From Cherax quadricarinatus (Eukaryota; Arthropoda; Malacostraca; Decapoda; Parastacidae), in NCBI RefSeq assembly GCF_038502225.1, contig NC_091357.1:4865225-4929224 (forward strand): 64,000 nucleotides of DNA. The letters run 5' to 3'. The notes beneath the pieces are model-generated. The model was not told the DNA's origin, did not search any database, and saw nothing but the letters and a program-made list of their open reading frames with translations. This document shows positions 1-15,400 of the stretch, piece after piece. Each line of letters begins with the position of its first letter. Within the stretch, counting starts at the first letter, position 1. The position numbers were made by a program, and so were the translations under genes.

Positions 1-825
1 TGATTATTTTAACTTGGTGTTGTAGTATTTTTGTTGTGGTATGTTTGTTTATAAAAGTATTTTTTTTATTTTTATTGTCAAGACTGCTGAATGATGTACA
101 CGGTCAAAGCGCTCTTTTAGATTTCAAAACTGCCAACCTACCTACCTACTTAGTAGGTTAATGAGAAAGGCAGCCGTCAGTATTTCACACAAGTTAGAGG
201 TGAAAACTGATACAGCTCTCAAAGCAGTGTCTATTGTCAGTATTCCAGTGTATGACTGTGAAATGTGGCACTTGGGTGCTCTCTCGCATGTAGTGGTGAC
301 GCAGTAGCCAAGTGACTGTAAATAACATAAAGTAGCTAAGTGACTGTCAGTAATATAAACGTAGTTATCTGTAAAGTGGTTATGGGGGATTCTTTCCCAA
401 GACTTCAGGGATACAGAGCATTATGAAATATGGCACTTTAGTGTTATTGTCATCAATTATGTTCTGCATGCTTCCGAAGGTATGGAGATGCGTCGTTTAA
501 TTAAAACAGTCGGAAAAAATTACGTTAGTTTGTGTTTGTAGGACATTGTGTGCGTTAACATTTTTTTAAATGGTTGAGTTACGTGTTTAATATAATTCTT
601 TTGCTATGATTAAAGGACCATCTATTACTAGTTCTGCTACAATTAGCACCACAGCTAATAATAGCTTTGCTACAACTTGTATTACTGGCATATCTAACTA
701 CTAAGACATCTAAAATTACTACAACTGCTTCAACTTATTGAATACCACCACACAGGTGAAGAACATAATTTATTTAATTTTTTTTACAAGTGCACGCACA
801 GTAGTGAGTGCTTGCTTGCTTGCGT
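1..825. other. Intron or 5' flank, no gene seen
   Basis: AT-rich sequence upstream of the first visible exon. Around 130-165 it carries a short piece (cctacctacctacttagtag) of a type I associate with decapod dispersed repeats. No exon could be matched to the missing GOGAT N-terminus. Confidence 0.6.
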
Positions 826-950
826 GGAGATGTGCCTGTGTAAGGATTATGGAGATGTGCCTGTGCAAGGATTATGGAGATGTGCCTGTGCAAGGTGTAT
901 GGAGATGTGCCTGTGTAAGGATTATGGAGATGTGCCTGTGTAAGGATTAT
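826..950 (+). repeat. Minisatellite, 25 bp x 5
   Basis: Five tandem units of about 25 bp (ggagatgtgcctgtg, then aaggattat). The units differ by only a few substitutions, for example a t/c change at the middle base. The array ends 58 bp before the acceptor of exon a. A 111-codon open frame across it is a by-product of the repeat. Confidence 0.9.
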
Positions 951-1008
951 TTAAATGCGTGTGTAAACAGTCTTTATGTTGTTACCTTACTATTGTATGT
1001 GTTGGCAG

Positions 1009-1140
1009 GTGTTGTGTTGGCGGAGTGTACCAACGGACCGCTCAGTGCTGGGAGAGGTGGCCCGGGGCTCTGAACCCTTCATGAAGCAGGTGTTTGTTGC
1101 TGCTCCTGACCACTATGATCAACAAACCTTTGCTAAAATG
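1009..1140 (+). CDS. GOGAT: GOGAT exon a (first exon in window)
   Basis: 132 nt, 44 codons, phase 0 at both ends. The acceptor is ...gttggcag before 1009 and the donor is gtgagt from 1141. It encodes [20 protein letters not shown] and then FMKQVFVAA and QQTFAKM, matching the GOGAT GATase segment usually read as GWR-VPTDNS-LG-A--SEP---QVF. Cys replaces the common Gly before Trp. The Met at 976 lies in intron sequence and is not a start. Upstream exons are outside the window. Confidence 0.9.
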
Positions 1141-1236
1141 GTGAGTACATCAGATATTAACGTAAGTAAGCGTTTGTGTATGTTGTATGTACGTACGTAC
1201 GTACTGTGTATGATTGCAGGGGTCGAGTCACAGCTG

Positions 1237-1306
<70 letters not shown>

Positions 1307-2602
1307 TTCCTTTCTGCTTTTTGTCCTCTCTTCCCTCCATTGACATTGATTACATAAAGTAGTCGTGTATTAAAATTACTCCTGGGTAAATATTGTAACA
1401 GCAGGTTCTCTCAGCAGTGAGCACAACAATGTTACAACATTGAACCTTGAAATTATAACATAAGGTTTTCCCCACAGTAAGCACGGCTGTCTTGCGACAG
1501 TGAACATTACTGTGAAGATTACTGCTTATTTAAAAAATATATAATCATCTAGCCATGAATGGGTAATTTTCTTAGGACACACTTGCTTAATATTGGGTGC
1601 TTACAACCCTGGTTGTATGCACCGTTGGTTGCTTATACCCCTTGGATGCATGCACCATTGGTTGCTGGCACTGATGGTTGCCTTCCCGGTGATGGATTCT
1701 GGGATCATTAGTTATCATTCCCGACTCCGAGGATGAGAACCATTGGCGTAGGCAGACAGGTTGTCGGTACTTGGTTCATGCGGTCCACCCCTCAAGGAAG
1801 AGGCTCTTAAGGCTGGTGAGGGGCTCTTGATTCAACGAAGTGGACTTGTCCTCCCCTTCCTTGAACATGATTGCCTCGCGTTATTCAGGCACTGTATGAC
1901 CCCTATGGGTTTAATGCCTTCCTATAGCAATTATACATGCAGCACAATATAGTACAATAATCCCGAATATAGAAATACAGTATAATGTATGTGATTGTCA
2001 GTGTATCTTATTAATAAAGGTAAGATACATATTAAGCAGATGTCTTAAATTTGCTTGCAACAAATGAGACAAATTGTAGATACAAGTCTTTTTGGGGCCT
2101 AATTGCTAGGCCCTGTGTGTTCCTATACTTTTGCGCTACCCTCCACAGGATGGATACTGGGGGCACCGTAACCTAGCTGATGGAGCTGCAAAATTTAATC
2201 TGTACTACCGGCATACTTTGATTTTTTTTTATAAAGCTTTGTGATGTCCCATTTTTGAAGACAGGGATCACATAATTAGGTATTTTTTTCTTTATTTATG
2301 CTTTTCATTTGTAACTTGAGAAAGCTTCATTCGATCGGCTTAAAATTTTCCACTCTGCTTTACCATGACTAGAGAAAACGTTCATTAAACTATTAGGATG
2401 GAATGTATAGACCAGTTCTAGTTGTGGATTCTGTGTGATAAACTTGAAACGTCCTCTGGTTAGCCTCCTAACTTTAAAGAGTTTTGTATCCTTAGTAGAA
2501 GATTCGAATTGTTGATGCTTGAGACATGCAAATGTCTTGTTCATAAATTTGGCGATACTGTATGCCATCAGTAATGATTAAAAGTTGTATTGGTTTGTAT
2601 TT

Positions 2603-2660
<58 letters not shown>

Positions 2661-3433
2661 TGGTATTTTAATGAAATAACTTGCATACGCGTCATCTGAA
2701 TGACTTCAGTCTTTAATGGCTGATGCATCTTATGGAATGGCTGAAAATTTATTAACGTAATAAATTAGTAATTAATATAATGTAATATAATCTCGCATCG
2801 GTTTGACAGTAGGGGTTGCAAGATTCTGTACGAGGCACAAGTGCGCTCACACCTTGAATATGCTCCACTTTCTTGGTTTGCCTGCCCCCCCTCTCATCTG
2901 CGACTGCTTGACAGAGTAGAGAACAAAGCAAGACGTCTCATCTCTCGCCTGGACCCATCCTGGATAGATCTGTCATTTCAGCAGAGCCTTCAACGTAGGA
3001 GGGATGTGGGTGGCCTTACTGTTATGTACAAGGCCAATATTGTCCAAGTGCCACACTTGGATCCACTTCGAGGACAGTGTGAAACAAGCTTTTATGCCAC
3101 AAGACGGGCAGAAAGCGGCAACCTCACTCTGGCTGTACCCTTCTCCAGAACATCACTCCATCTGAGATCATATATACCCAGGATGACTCGAGTATGGAAC
3201 ACATTTGTACAGCATAATGATGTCAACGAGATCAAAGTCAGTTGATCAAATGAAAATGCTGGCCCACAGATGGCTCCAACTTCATCCTGTTCCCTACTTG
3301 TATGTCTCATAATAAAAATGCTTTCAAATGAGCTGATGTAGGTAACAGCTCTTAGCTTGCCAATAAAGTTAGGAATCCTTAACCTGTAAATAGCTTGTCA
3401 ATAAAGCTAGGGATCCTTAACCTTGTCAAACCC

Positions 3434-3465
<32 letters not shown>

Positions 3466-6400
3466 GCCGGTCATATAACTGATTAGTTTATTACCCCAAG
3501 TTATCCGAGGGTTCCGTGTGATAACTTGAGAATGACTGCCTTTAAACTGTCAGAATTGGTGTATCTTTGACGACGGTTGGGGTTGTTTTTGGGTTGTGTA
3601 AATGCCAGTTTGGTAATTTTACGTAATGGTAGAATATTTGTTTTGTGCGATAAATTGAAAATGACACTTTGGATCGACTTAAGTCTTCAGCGCTGATGTA
3701 TTTTCCTTGTAGGAAGGTTAGTGGGCTCTGAAATACAAAATCCAATTTGTTAAAGAAATTGGGATATTGGTTCCTGCATAATTGGAGAGATCAGTTTGGG
3801 TAAGTTTAATGAAAGTGATAGTGGTTTCTCTGCGATAACGTTCAAGAACCAATATTAATTGATACTGATAGGTTACTTACGGGTGTCGATGTACACTTGG
3901 GCTTTTTTGAGGATGTTAAGTTACAGATGGTAGACTTCATTGTGTTGAACTGAAACTCCTGGGGCTCTTAAAAAGTATTTATCTCCAACTCCTGCATTTC
4001 TAGGGAGAGTTGGTTATAGCTCTGGGGTCTTTTTTTTTTTTCCTGCGGCTCCTCTACCTCTTGAGTCAGTCTTAAGTAGTCTAGCATTAGGATTAGTTTT
4101 CATGAAATGCAATGCGTACTAGTTTCTTTTGTGCCCACCAGTGTTTTATTATATTAAACTACATTACTTTTGTATCACATAAAGAAATAATATTTGGACA
4201 TAATACAATACCTCTTGTTTGCATTGAGGTACAGGAGGCTGGTTTTGGGGGTATCTTCTCGGATCGAGCAGCGACCGAAACAAATCAGTGATCTGTGTAT
4301 TTAATTAAAAGGAGGTGTTGGTAAGTCTTGGATACTACATTCAGTTGTGTGTACCTGTTGCCCCCTGGTTTAATTTTGGGAGAATATTTTTGCCGTATAC
4401 TGTGCCATCTACTCGTGTAAATCTATAATGAATACTTGTTTTAATGTATGAGCGTGTTAAATTAGGAACTAGTAACATTGTGGTGCTCTGGCGCATGTGA
4501 CTGGCTGTGAGTTATCCCCCCCCCCCCCCTTTGCATCCTCTGGTATACGACAGTATTGTGGGAGTGAGAGTTGGCTGCAACCAATGGGGTGGTAGGAAAC
4601 CGGGCCCCTCCCATTGACGTCACGCGCACCTCTACCAATCAATAGCCCCCACTCCTGCTTTGCCCTCGTGACATCATTGTGAGGCAGCCAATGAGAAGCC
4701 AGGAGGGTGATATGCAAGTGGAGGCGGGAGAGTTGACCAGGCCTACATCAATACTTCACAATCTGCACGCTTGGCTAGTAATTTAACCCCCATTAGGATA
4801 AAGCAGCTGTTTTGAAAATTAAAAGTTAATCTTTGCACGACAAACTTGGTTAATGAGAATGCGGGACTTAAGCGAAGTGAAGGGCCATAAGCCCGTACCA
4901 CTTAACCGGAGGCAACGTTATCTTGGCTTTTAGTTGACGCTTCCTTGTGTCTGGGTTATTTTTATCACGTGAAGGTATTATGAGGCCAGTGTGTTGGGTT
5001 GCTTGTCTCCTGGCGTCTTGTGAACACAGGCTGAAGTGACGCAGCACTAGAGAAAGTAGGAGGGGAGGGATGTTGAAGATAGCGACGGGATGACATGATA
5101 GCCGGGGATGAAATTAATGATTATTGAGCTTGGAATAGTCGCAATTGTAATGTTGTATTCATTGAATACAGTAGTGTAACTGCCACAACTCTTAGGATAA
5201 TGATTGGTTGTGAATGAAGTTTCAAAATAAGCGTTGCCGGGGGGGGGGGTCCTCGGTAATTTATACGTTACAAAATAATTCAGTGTATGATAATTGTTCT
5301 TGTGTGTGCCTGTACCTAAATGACTTACTGAAGCCAGTGGTAAAGACTCGTAATGCAATTTACGTTTTTACTGTTAAAATGTTGTTCACTAACACCCCTC
5401 AAGAGTTTCCTTCATGATGGTGAGGGGCTATATCAAAGGAGTTGGTATTCAGGCTTTTAATTCCTGGAATCAAGCATGTAAGCCTGCCTGAATATACGCT
5501 ACGCTAGACGCTAGTGGTTAAAGATAACTGTTATACTGAATGAGGCTGGAAGCCGTTAGTTTTGATACCTTGATAAAAAGTGATAATGCGGTTAGTGAAA
5601 ATAGTGTTTTGCCTGCTCTTAATTCCAGAGGTCATCGCTTGCCCCTCCAGCAGCCAGGTCCCAGACCTGGCCTACTAGTGGAATGGTCTGATCAGTCACT
5701 GTTAATGCTAGCAACACTTTCATTACAATGTAGGCACCACGACTCTGTTGATCAGGAAGCAACTAAGGATTCAATTCCCTCTTGAAGACAGTTGTGGGTC
5801 TGTTGTTTATTCATCTCGTGTAAGAATGGTATTAGTGGTGATACTAATGTTAAAATTATGATGACAGCAAAGGTTTAAATTAAAACGGTCCAGCTTAGTA
5901 ACATCCATAGGATTAATGCCCCAGTTCCCCGAATTAAGCCTGAATGCCTTACACATCCCTCCCCCAGGCGCTGTATAATCCTCCGGGTTTAGCGCTTCCC
6001 CCTTGATTATTATTATTATTATTATCCTCTTTTCACCTAGAACACTTTACTTGTAAACTATTAATCAGCACTTTATATCAGAAGTTATAAACTGGGAAAA
6101 ATTCATACATAAATGTAAAAAATATAATTACTTGTATGGGAAATATAGTACAGTACCATTAAAGTACCAATTATACAAGGATCTTGAGAGGGGAATAACA
6201 GTGCTATAGAGGGTTCATTACATTGATCAGGTACACAACTGTGAGCAAGGGAACATAGCAGTATTAATTAAAAATGTTGAATACTAAACTGCTGATACAA
6301 TCTAAGCCTCATCGTGGATTCTCCAGGACCCGTTTCAGAGGTTGCTTCCATGATATTGGTCTCTTAAGACCAAAGCGCTCCAAGCAGGTCTGTTATTTAA

Positions 6401-9400
6401 CCTTGAACTCTGCCTTTAGGATAGGCTTTGCCTGTTCTCACCTTTGTGGGTAATTGCCTGTTCTCGAGGTTCTCTCACGGCCCTTAATGAAGGTGTGGAA
6501 AATTGCACATATCTGAATGTAACTCATTATGTACATAACAGTAAATGATAAAGATAATTATTATTTATCAGAGTTACATAGACAAGTAGGAATTTGGGAC
6601 ACCTAGGTCGCAAAAATGTCCCCCTTCGATACCTACAACTGTCATATCCACAAGTTGCTCTAGACCTATTAATTACAAATGAAAGATGCTTCAACAAGAA
6701 TTCTGATAAATATATAAGTTTGTGGACTGTATATTAAATTAACAAAGGATTATATATATACACATATACATAACAGAAGGAGAATAACTTAAACTCACTC
6801 ACCAATTTGACTGGAGATCAAGGTGTATCATACTCAGAAAACCTCACTGTCTATACATGATAATAACACTGGCCAGAGTTAAAACATCACAGACTTACCT
6901 GAGGTTCCTGGAGCTGTCTTGTCCAGTCGCCTGATATCTCAAATTTATGCAGGAATACACATCCAACAATTTCGCCTCCTATTTGAGAGGTATCAGCCCA
7001 ATTTTAACCTCTAGAGCACAAAAAATTCTACCCATTCACTAACGTTTTCTTGGTTCATTCAAAACGCAATGGCGAGTCTCCTCTGTGCAGACGCAGAATT
7101 TTTTCCCATTTTTTATAACAAATTTTATTAAATACAGTATGGCCATCTATTTACATACAACTTCTGTATTTCTGGAAAATATATACAGTATTTTCCACAG
7201 AAGGAACGAGGAATTCTTTGATTGCACTCCCTTACATTTCATATCGAGTGGACTGGTAGAGGTGGAGCAACATAACGTGGTTCATTTCCGTTAGGGCCCG
7301 ATTTTCTTTTCTAAGTCCTTTTCAGTAAGTTAATCACAATAGTGGACTGAACAATATTTATTTATTGCTTGGTAAAAGGGGGAGGGGCGGGCATTAGGCT
7401 TGACTATAGCTCGTTGTCTTTTGGTTTCTCTGTGCATGTGCGCGCGCACCCAAGAAACAACCTAGACCCTTTTCCATTGTGAACCCAAAGTGTTACCCCT
7501 TGCACTATAAGGTAAATGGTAAGTGATTCGTAAATGTGGTTTCCTGAAGTTAATGATGTAATTAAAAGGAAAATAATATGGTATTTGTATAAAAGTAATT
7601 ATATTGCCATTTCATTTGTATTACTTAAAAAAATATATAAGAAACTGAACAAGAGTTTTTGGAATTGTAGCATGAGAAAATGTTACAAGCATTGAAAACA
7701 GCCATGGTGTTTTGTACAGCAACGGAGTACTGGCTAGTTATGTTGCAATGAATGCACCTTATGAAACTGGCATTTCTCCAGCTACACAGGAGTACGAAGA
7801 CAGTTGAATCTCCCACATGAATATTGTACTCATTACAGCTTTTGTTCCCATAATATATATATAACTACACAGGGCTGGTGTTCCCATAATGCAAGTATAA
7901 TATATACGTACATGGATACTTAAGGGTCAGGTCCCCAGACCTACATACCACCATAACTTGAGAGATGAGAAACAAGGAAATGTAGAATAAATCCAATGAA
8001 AACAGAGGCTCAATAGGTACAGGTGTTTAACAATGTCAACAAGCCCCTTTAACTTATTACATGCATTTTTAAGACTTATTGCTGAAACGCACAAGGTTTT
8101 CAACAGAAAACTGAAGCACTACCTATTGCAAATGCCCGATTAGCCAGTGTTTGATAGTGTTTTCTGTTTGCAGGCAGCTAGCAGCAATAGCCTGGTTGAC
8201 CAGGCAGTCACCCTTTTACATTTTCTTAGGGCATTGAATAACATTATACTACCTATGTCAGTTCAGTCTCAGAGGTTACAATATACTTATTCTGTCACGA
8301 TTGTAAATTAATAAGAGTATTAAATTGCAGGTGTGGGTCACCAGGAAGCAGGCCACTCACAACCTTGTACGACCTGGCTGTAGGTTCTACATTTGTTCCC
8401 TCTCCACTACCACCATTGTTTACAAGGGTCAGCTCACCTCTGATCAAGTGTGGACTTACTTTCATGATCTAAGAGTAAGTACTCAGTCTTTATTTTGAAG
8501 ATTTAAGAGAAAGTAATTTTATTTTGATTTGATACTTTTATTTTGACTTTGCGTACGTAAAGTAGTTTTGTTGGTCTTGAGTGCACACACGGGCACAAGA
8601 TGCCCATCTTTTCAAAGCTTGATGATTTAGTTACCTAAATATTTTCTGGATCACAAGAGTAAACTCGCATAGTATCATCAAAGTGAGCACTTCGTGAAAC
8701 TTTAAAATTCAGTTAAATAAATATGTGAGTAGGAATGTGCAAGTCTGAATAGGATGTGCCTAGCATAGGTTATTAGTTACACACACAAGCAAACACCTGG
8801 GACATTTTATTATGTCTTAAGTGTTTGCTCAGGTTTTCACCATAGGGCAGTAGGCCTACTGCAATGATTCTCTAGGCTTTGGACAATTATCTTACTTTCT
8901 ACTGATATTGGTTAACTACAGTCATTTACTCTGCAGTTTGCATTATGTTTGTATTTTAATATTCAGATTCATAATTTTTTGGCAGAATCCTGACTTCTCT
9001 ACTTACCTGGCCTTGGTACACACAAGGTTCTCAACCAACACCTTTCCATCCTGGGAGCGCGCTCACCCTCTCAGGTACGTTAGTGATTACTGTACTGTAG
9101 GTTACAATGCCTCTATATTTTGTCATGTCTCATGAATCAGTGGACCCAGTCTTGCTGATTTAGAACTTGTCCATTCATTACAAGCATGAAAAATTAATTT
9201 AGTTACAGACAGTTGACAATATCGTACACCCTCTCCCCCTTCTTAGTCCATTAATTAGAGTTTTCACTATACCTGTAACAAAGCCTGGCTACATCATCAG
9301 CCACTCTGTTTACATTGAAAGTTGCTCCGTAAATATGTATGCTCATCAACGTTCATGTTGTCATAATTTTTTTTTTTTTTTTTTTTTCAACAAGTCGGTC

Positions 9401-12400
9401 GTCTCCCACCGAGGCAGGGTGACCCAAAAAAGAAAGAAAATCCCCAAAAAGAAAATACTTTCATCATCATTCAACACTTTCACCACACTCACACATTATC
9501 ACTGCTTTTGCAGAGGTGCTCAGAATACAACAGTTTAGAAGCATATACGTATAGAGATACACAACATATCCCTCCAAACTGCCAATATCCCAAACCCCTC
9601 CTTTAAAGTGCAGGCATTGTACTTCCCATTTCCAGGACTCAAGTCCGACTATATGAAAATAACCGGTTTCCCTGAATCCCTTCACTAAATATTACCCTGC
9701 TCACACTCCAACAGATCGTCAGGTTCCAAGTATCATTCGTCTCCATTCACTCCTATCTAACACGCTCATGCACGCTTGCTGGAAGTCCAAGCCCCTCACC
9801 CACAAAACCTCCTTTAGCCCCTCTTTCCAACCCTTTCGAGGATGACCCCTACCCCTCTTTCCTTCCCCTATAGATTTATATGCTTTCCATGTCATTCTAC
9901 TTTGATCCATTCTCTCTAAATGACCAAACCACCTCAACAACCCCTCTTCTGCCCTCTGACTAATGCTTTTATTAACTCCACACCTTCTCCTAATTTCCAC
10001 ACTCCGAATTTTCTGCATAATATTTACACCACACATTGCCCTTAGACATGACATCTCCACTGCCTCCAACCGTCTCCTCGCTGCTGCATTTACCACCCAA
10101 GCTTCACATCCATATAAGAGTGTTGGTACTACTATACTTTCATACATTCCCTTCTTTGCCTCCATAGATAACGTTTTTTGACTCCACATATACCTCAACG
10201 CACCACTCACCTTTTTTCCCTCATCAATTCTATGATTAACCTCATCCTTCATAAATCCATCCGCCGACACGTCAACTCCCAAGTATCTGAAAACATTCAC
10301 TTCTTCCATACTCCTCCTCCCCAATTTGATATCCAATTTTTCTTTATCTAAATCATTTGATACCCTCATCACCTTACTCTTTTCTATGTTCACTTTCAAC
10401 TTTCTACCTTTACACACATTCTCAAACTCATCCACTAACCTTTGCAATTTTTCTTTAGAATCTCCCATAAGCACAGTATCATCAGCAAAAAGTAACTGTG
10501 TCAATTCCCATTTTGAATTTGATTCCCCATAATTTAATCCCACCCCTCTCCCGAACACCCTAGCATTTACTTCTTTTACAACCCCATCTATAAATATATT
10601 AAACAACCATGGTGACATTACACATCCCTGTCTAAGACCTACTTTTACCGGGAAGTATTCTCCCTCTTTTCTACACACCCTAACCTGAGCCTCACTATCC
10701 TCATAAAAGCTCTTTACAGCATTTAGTAACTTACCACCTATTCTCATATACTTGCAACATCTGCCACATTGCTCCTCTATCCACTCTATCATATGCCTTT
10801 TCTAAATCCATAAATGCAATAAAAACTTCCCTACCTTTATCTAAATACTGTTCACATATATGCTTCAATGTAAACACTTGATCTACACATCCCCTACCCA
10901 CTCTAAAACCTCCTTGTTCGTCCGCAATTCTACATTCTGTCTTACCTCTAATTCTTTCAATTATAACCCTACCGTATACTTTTCCTGGTATACTCAGTAA
11001 ACTTATTCCTCTATAATTTTTACAATCTCTTTTGTCCCCTTTCCCTTTATATAAAGGGACTATACATGCTCTCCGCCAATCCCTAGGTACCTTCCCCTCT
11101 TTCATACATTTATTAAACAAAAGTACCAACCACTCCAACACTATATCCCCCCCTGCTTTTAACATTTCTGTCATGATCCCATCAGTTCCAGCTGCTTTAC
11201 CCCCTTTCATTCTACGTAATGCCTCACGTACCTCCACCACACTTACAGTCTGCTCTTCTTCACTCCTAAAAGATGGTATACCTCCCTGGCCAGTGCATGA
11301 AATTACCGCCTCCCTTTCTTCCTTAACATTTAAAAGTTCCTGAAAATATTCTCGCCATCTACCTAATACCTCCCTCTCCCCATCTACTAACTCCCCTACT
11401 CTGTTTTTAACTGACAAATCCATACTTTCCCTAGGCTTTCTTAACTTGTTTAACTCACTCCAAAATTTTTTCTTATTTTCATTAAAATTTCTTGACAGTG
11501 CCTCTCCCACTCTTTCATCTGCTCTCCTTTTGCACTCTCTCACCACTCTCTTCACCTTTCTTTTACTCTCCATATACTCTGCTCTTCTTATAACACTTCT
11601 GCTTTGTAAAAACCTCTCGTAAGCTACCTTTTTCTCTTTTATCACACCCTTTACTTCATCATTCCACCAATCACTCCTCTTTCCTCCTGCCCCCACCCTC
11701 CTATAACCACAAACTTCTGCCCCACATTCTAATACTGCATTTTTAAAACTATTCCAACCCTCTTCAACCCCCCCACTACTCATCTTTGCACTAGCCCACC
11801 TTTCTGCCAATAGTCGCTTATATCTCGCCCTAACTTCCTCCTCCCTTAGTTTATACACTTTCACCTCCCTCTTACTTGTTGTTGCCACCTTCCTCTTTTC
11901 CCATCTACCTCTTACTCTAACTGTAGCTACAACTAAATAATGATCCGATATATCAGTTGCCCCTCTATAAACATGTACATCCTGGAGCCTACCCATCAAC
12001 CTTTTATCCACCAATACATAATCTAACAAACTACTTTCATTACGTGCTACATCATACCTTGTATATTTATTTATCCTCTTTTTCATAAAATATGTATTAC
12101 TTATTACCAAATTTCTTTCTACACATAGCTCAATTAAAGGCTCCCCATTTACATTTACCCCTGGCACCCCAAAATTACCTACTACTCCCTCCATAACATT
12201 TTTACCCACTTTAGCATTGAAATCCCCAACCACCATTACTCTTCACACTTGATTCAAAACTCCCCACGCATTCACTCAACATTTCCCAGAATCTCTCTCT
12301 CTCCTCTACACTTCTCTCTTCTCCAGGTGCATACACGCTTACTATAACCCACTTTTCACATCCAATCTTTATTTTACTCCACATAATCCTTGAATTTATA

Positions 12401-15400
12401 CATTTGTAGTCCCTCTTTTCCTGCCATAGCTTATCCTTCAACATTATTGCTACTCCTTCTTTAGCTCTAACTCTATTTGAAACCCCTGACCTAATCCCAT
12501 TTATTCCTCTCCATTGAAACTCTCCCACCCCCTTCAGCTTTGTTTCACTTAAAGCCAGGACATCCAGTTTCTTCTCATTCATAACATCCACAATCATCTT
12601 TCTTATCATTTGCACAACATTAACGCACATTCAGACTTCCCACTTTGACAATTTTCTTCTTCTTATTCTTTTTAGTAAATCTTTACAGGAAAAGGGGTTA
12701 CTAGCCCATTGTTCCCGGCATTTTAGTTGACTTTTACAACACGCATGGCTTACGGAGGAAAGATTCTTATTCCACTTCCCCATGGATATAAAAGGAAAAG
12801 TAATAAGACCAAGAACTATTAAGATAAAATCAAAGAAAACTCAGATGAGTGTGTATAAATAAACATGTCCATGTATGTGTAGTGTGACCTAAGTGTAAGT
12901 AGAAGTAGCAAGACGTACCTGTAATCTTGCATATTTATGAGACAGACAAAAGACACCAGCAATCCTACCATCATGTAAAACAATTACAGGCTTACGTTTT
13001 ACACTCACTTGGCAGGACGGTAGTACCTCCCTGGGTGGTTGCTGTCTACTGATTTACAGTATTAATATATCCGTGCTTCTAACAGGCAGACTATCAGGGT
13101 ACTTTCTCTGGCTAATTTATCAGCTTAAACACGCTGCAGTAATTCAAAGTGAAATGGAATCCATAAATATACATTTTTTTTTTTTAACAAGTTGGCCGTC
13201 TCCCACCGAGGCAGGGTGACCCAAAAAAGAAAAAATCCTCAAAAAGAAGATACTTTCATCATCATTTAACACTTTCACCTCACTCACACATAATCACTGT
13301 TTTTGCAGAGGTGCTCAGAACACAACAGTTTAGAAGCATATACGTATGAAGATACACTACATATCCCTCCAAACTGTTAATATCCCAAACCCCTCCTTTA
13401 GAGTGCAGGCATTGTACTTCCCATTTCCAGGTCTCAAGTCCGGCTATATAAAATAACCGGTTTCCCTGAATCCCTTGACTAAATATTACCCTGCTCACAA
13501 TCCAACAGATCGTCAGGTCCCAAATACCATTCCTCTCCATTCACCCCTATCAAACACGCTCGTGCATGCCTGCTGGAGGTCCAAGCCCCTCGCCTACAAA
13601 ACCTCCCTTACCCCTTCCTTCTAACCTTTTCGAGAACAACCCCTACCCCGCCTTCCTTCCCCTACAGATTTATACGTTCTCCATGTCATTCTACTTTTAT
13701 CCATTCTTTCTAAATGACTCGACAACCCCTCTTCAGCCCACTGACTAATACTTTTATAAACTCCACACCTTCTCCTAATTTCCACACTCCGAATTTTCTG
13801 CATAATATTTACACCACACATTGCCCTTAGACAGGACATCTCCACTGCCTCCAACCACCTCCTTGCTGCTGTATTCACAGCCCAAGCTTCACACCCATAT
13901 AAGAGTGTTGGTACTACTATACTTTCATACATTCCCTTCTTTGACTCCATAGATAACGTTTTTTGTCTCCACATATACCTCAACGCACCACTCGCCTTTT
14001 TTCCCTCGTCAGTTCTATGATCAACCTCATCCTTCATAAATCTATCCGCCGACACATCAACTCCCAAGGATCTGAAAACATTCACTTCTTCCATACTCCT
14101 CCTCCCCAATTTGATATCCACTTTTTCTTTATCTAAATCATTTGATACCCTCTTCACCTTACTCTTTTCTATGTTCACTTTCAACTTTCTACCTTTACAC
14201 ACTCCTAAACTCATCCACTAACCTTTGCAATTTTTCTTTAGAATCTCCCATGAGCACAGTATCGTCAGCAAAAAGCAACTGTGTCAATTCACATTTTGTA
14301 TTTGATTCCCCATAATTTAATCCCACCCCTCTCCTGAACACCCTAGCACTTACTTCTTTTACAACAACCCCATCTATAAATATATTAAACAACCATGGTG
14401 ACATTACACATCCCTGTCTAAGACCTACTTTTACCGGGAAGTAGTCTCCCTCTCTTCTACACACCCTAATCTGAGCCTCGCTATGCTCGTAAAAACTCTT
14501 TACAGTATTTAGTAACTTGCCACCTATTCTATATACTTGCGACATCTGCCACATTGCTTCCCTATCCACTCTATCATATGCCTTTTCTAAATCCATAAAT
14601 GCAGTAAAAACTTCCCTACCTTTATCTAAATACTGTTCACATATATGCTTCAATGTAAACACTTGATCTACACATCCCCTACCCACTCTAAAACCTCCTT
14701 GCTCTTCTGCAATCCTACATTCTCTTACCTCTAATTCTTTCAATTATAACCCTACCGTACACTTTTCCTGGTATACTCAGTAAACTTATTCCTCTATAAT
14801 TTTTACAGTCTCTTTTGTCCCCCTTCCCTTTATATAAAGGGACTATACATGCTCTCTGCCAATCCCTAGGTACCTTTCCCTCTTTCATACATTTATTAAA
14901 CAAAAATACCAACCACTCCAACACTATATCCCTCCCGCTTTTAACATTTCTGTCATGATCCCGTCAGTTCCAGCTGTTTTACCCTCTTTCATTCTACGTA
15001 ATGCCTCGCGCACCTCCACACTCGCATCCTGTTCTTCACTCCTGAAAGATTGTATACCTTCCTGGCCAGTGCATGAAATTACTGCTTCCCTTTCTTCGTC
15101 GACATTTTAAAGTTCCTCAAAATATTCTTGCCTTCTACCCAAAACCTCCATCTCCCCATCAACTAGCTACCCTACTCTGTTTTTAACTGCCAAATCCATT
15201 CATTCTCTAGGCTTTCTTAACTTGTTTAACTCACTCCAAATTTTTTTTCTTATTTTCATTAAAATTAAATTCCGTAATCTTCTGTATGGGGAAGTGGAAC
15301 AGAATTCTTCCTCCGTAAGCCATGCCGATCGTAAGAGGCGACTAAAATGCCAGGAGCAAGCGGATAGTAACCCCTTCTCCTGTATTTCTAAACTTAAAAG

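Noticed and set aside
738..1073. 111-codon frame with CACVRIMEMCLCKDY repeats
   Set aside because: Created by the 25-bp minisatellite; it runs into exon a in a frame different from the GOGAT frame.
9963..12260. Plus-strand frames such as 11032-11343 and 10326-10532 and their repeats elsewhere
   Set aside because: Antisense shadows of the LINE A ORF; they recur wherever LINE A lies in that orientation.
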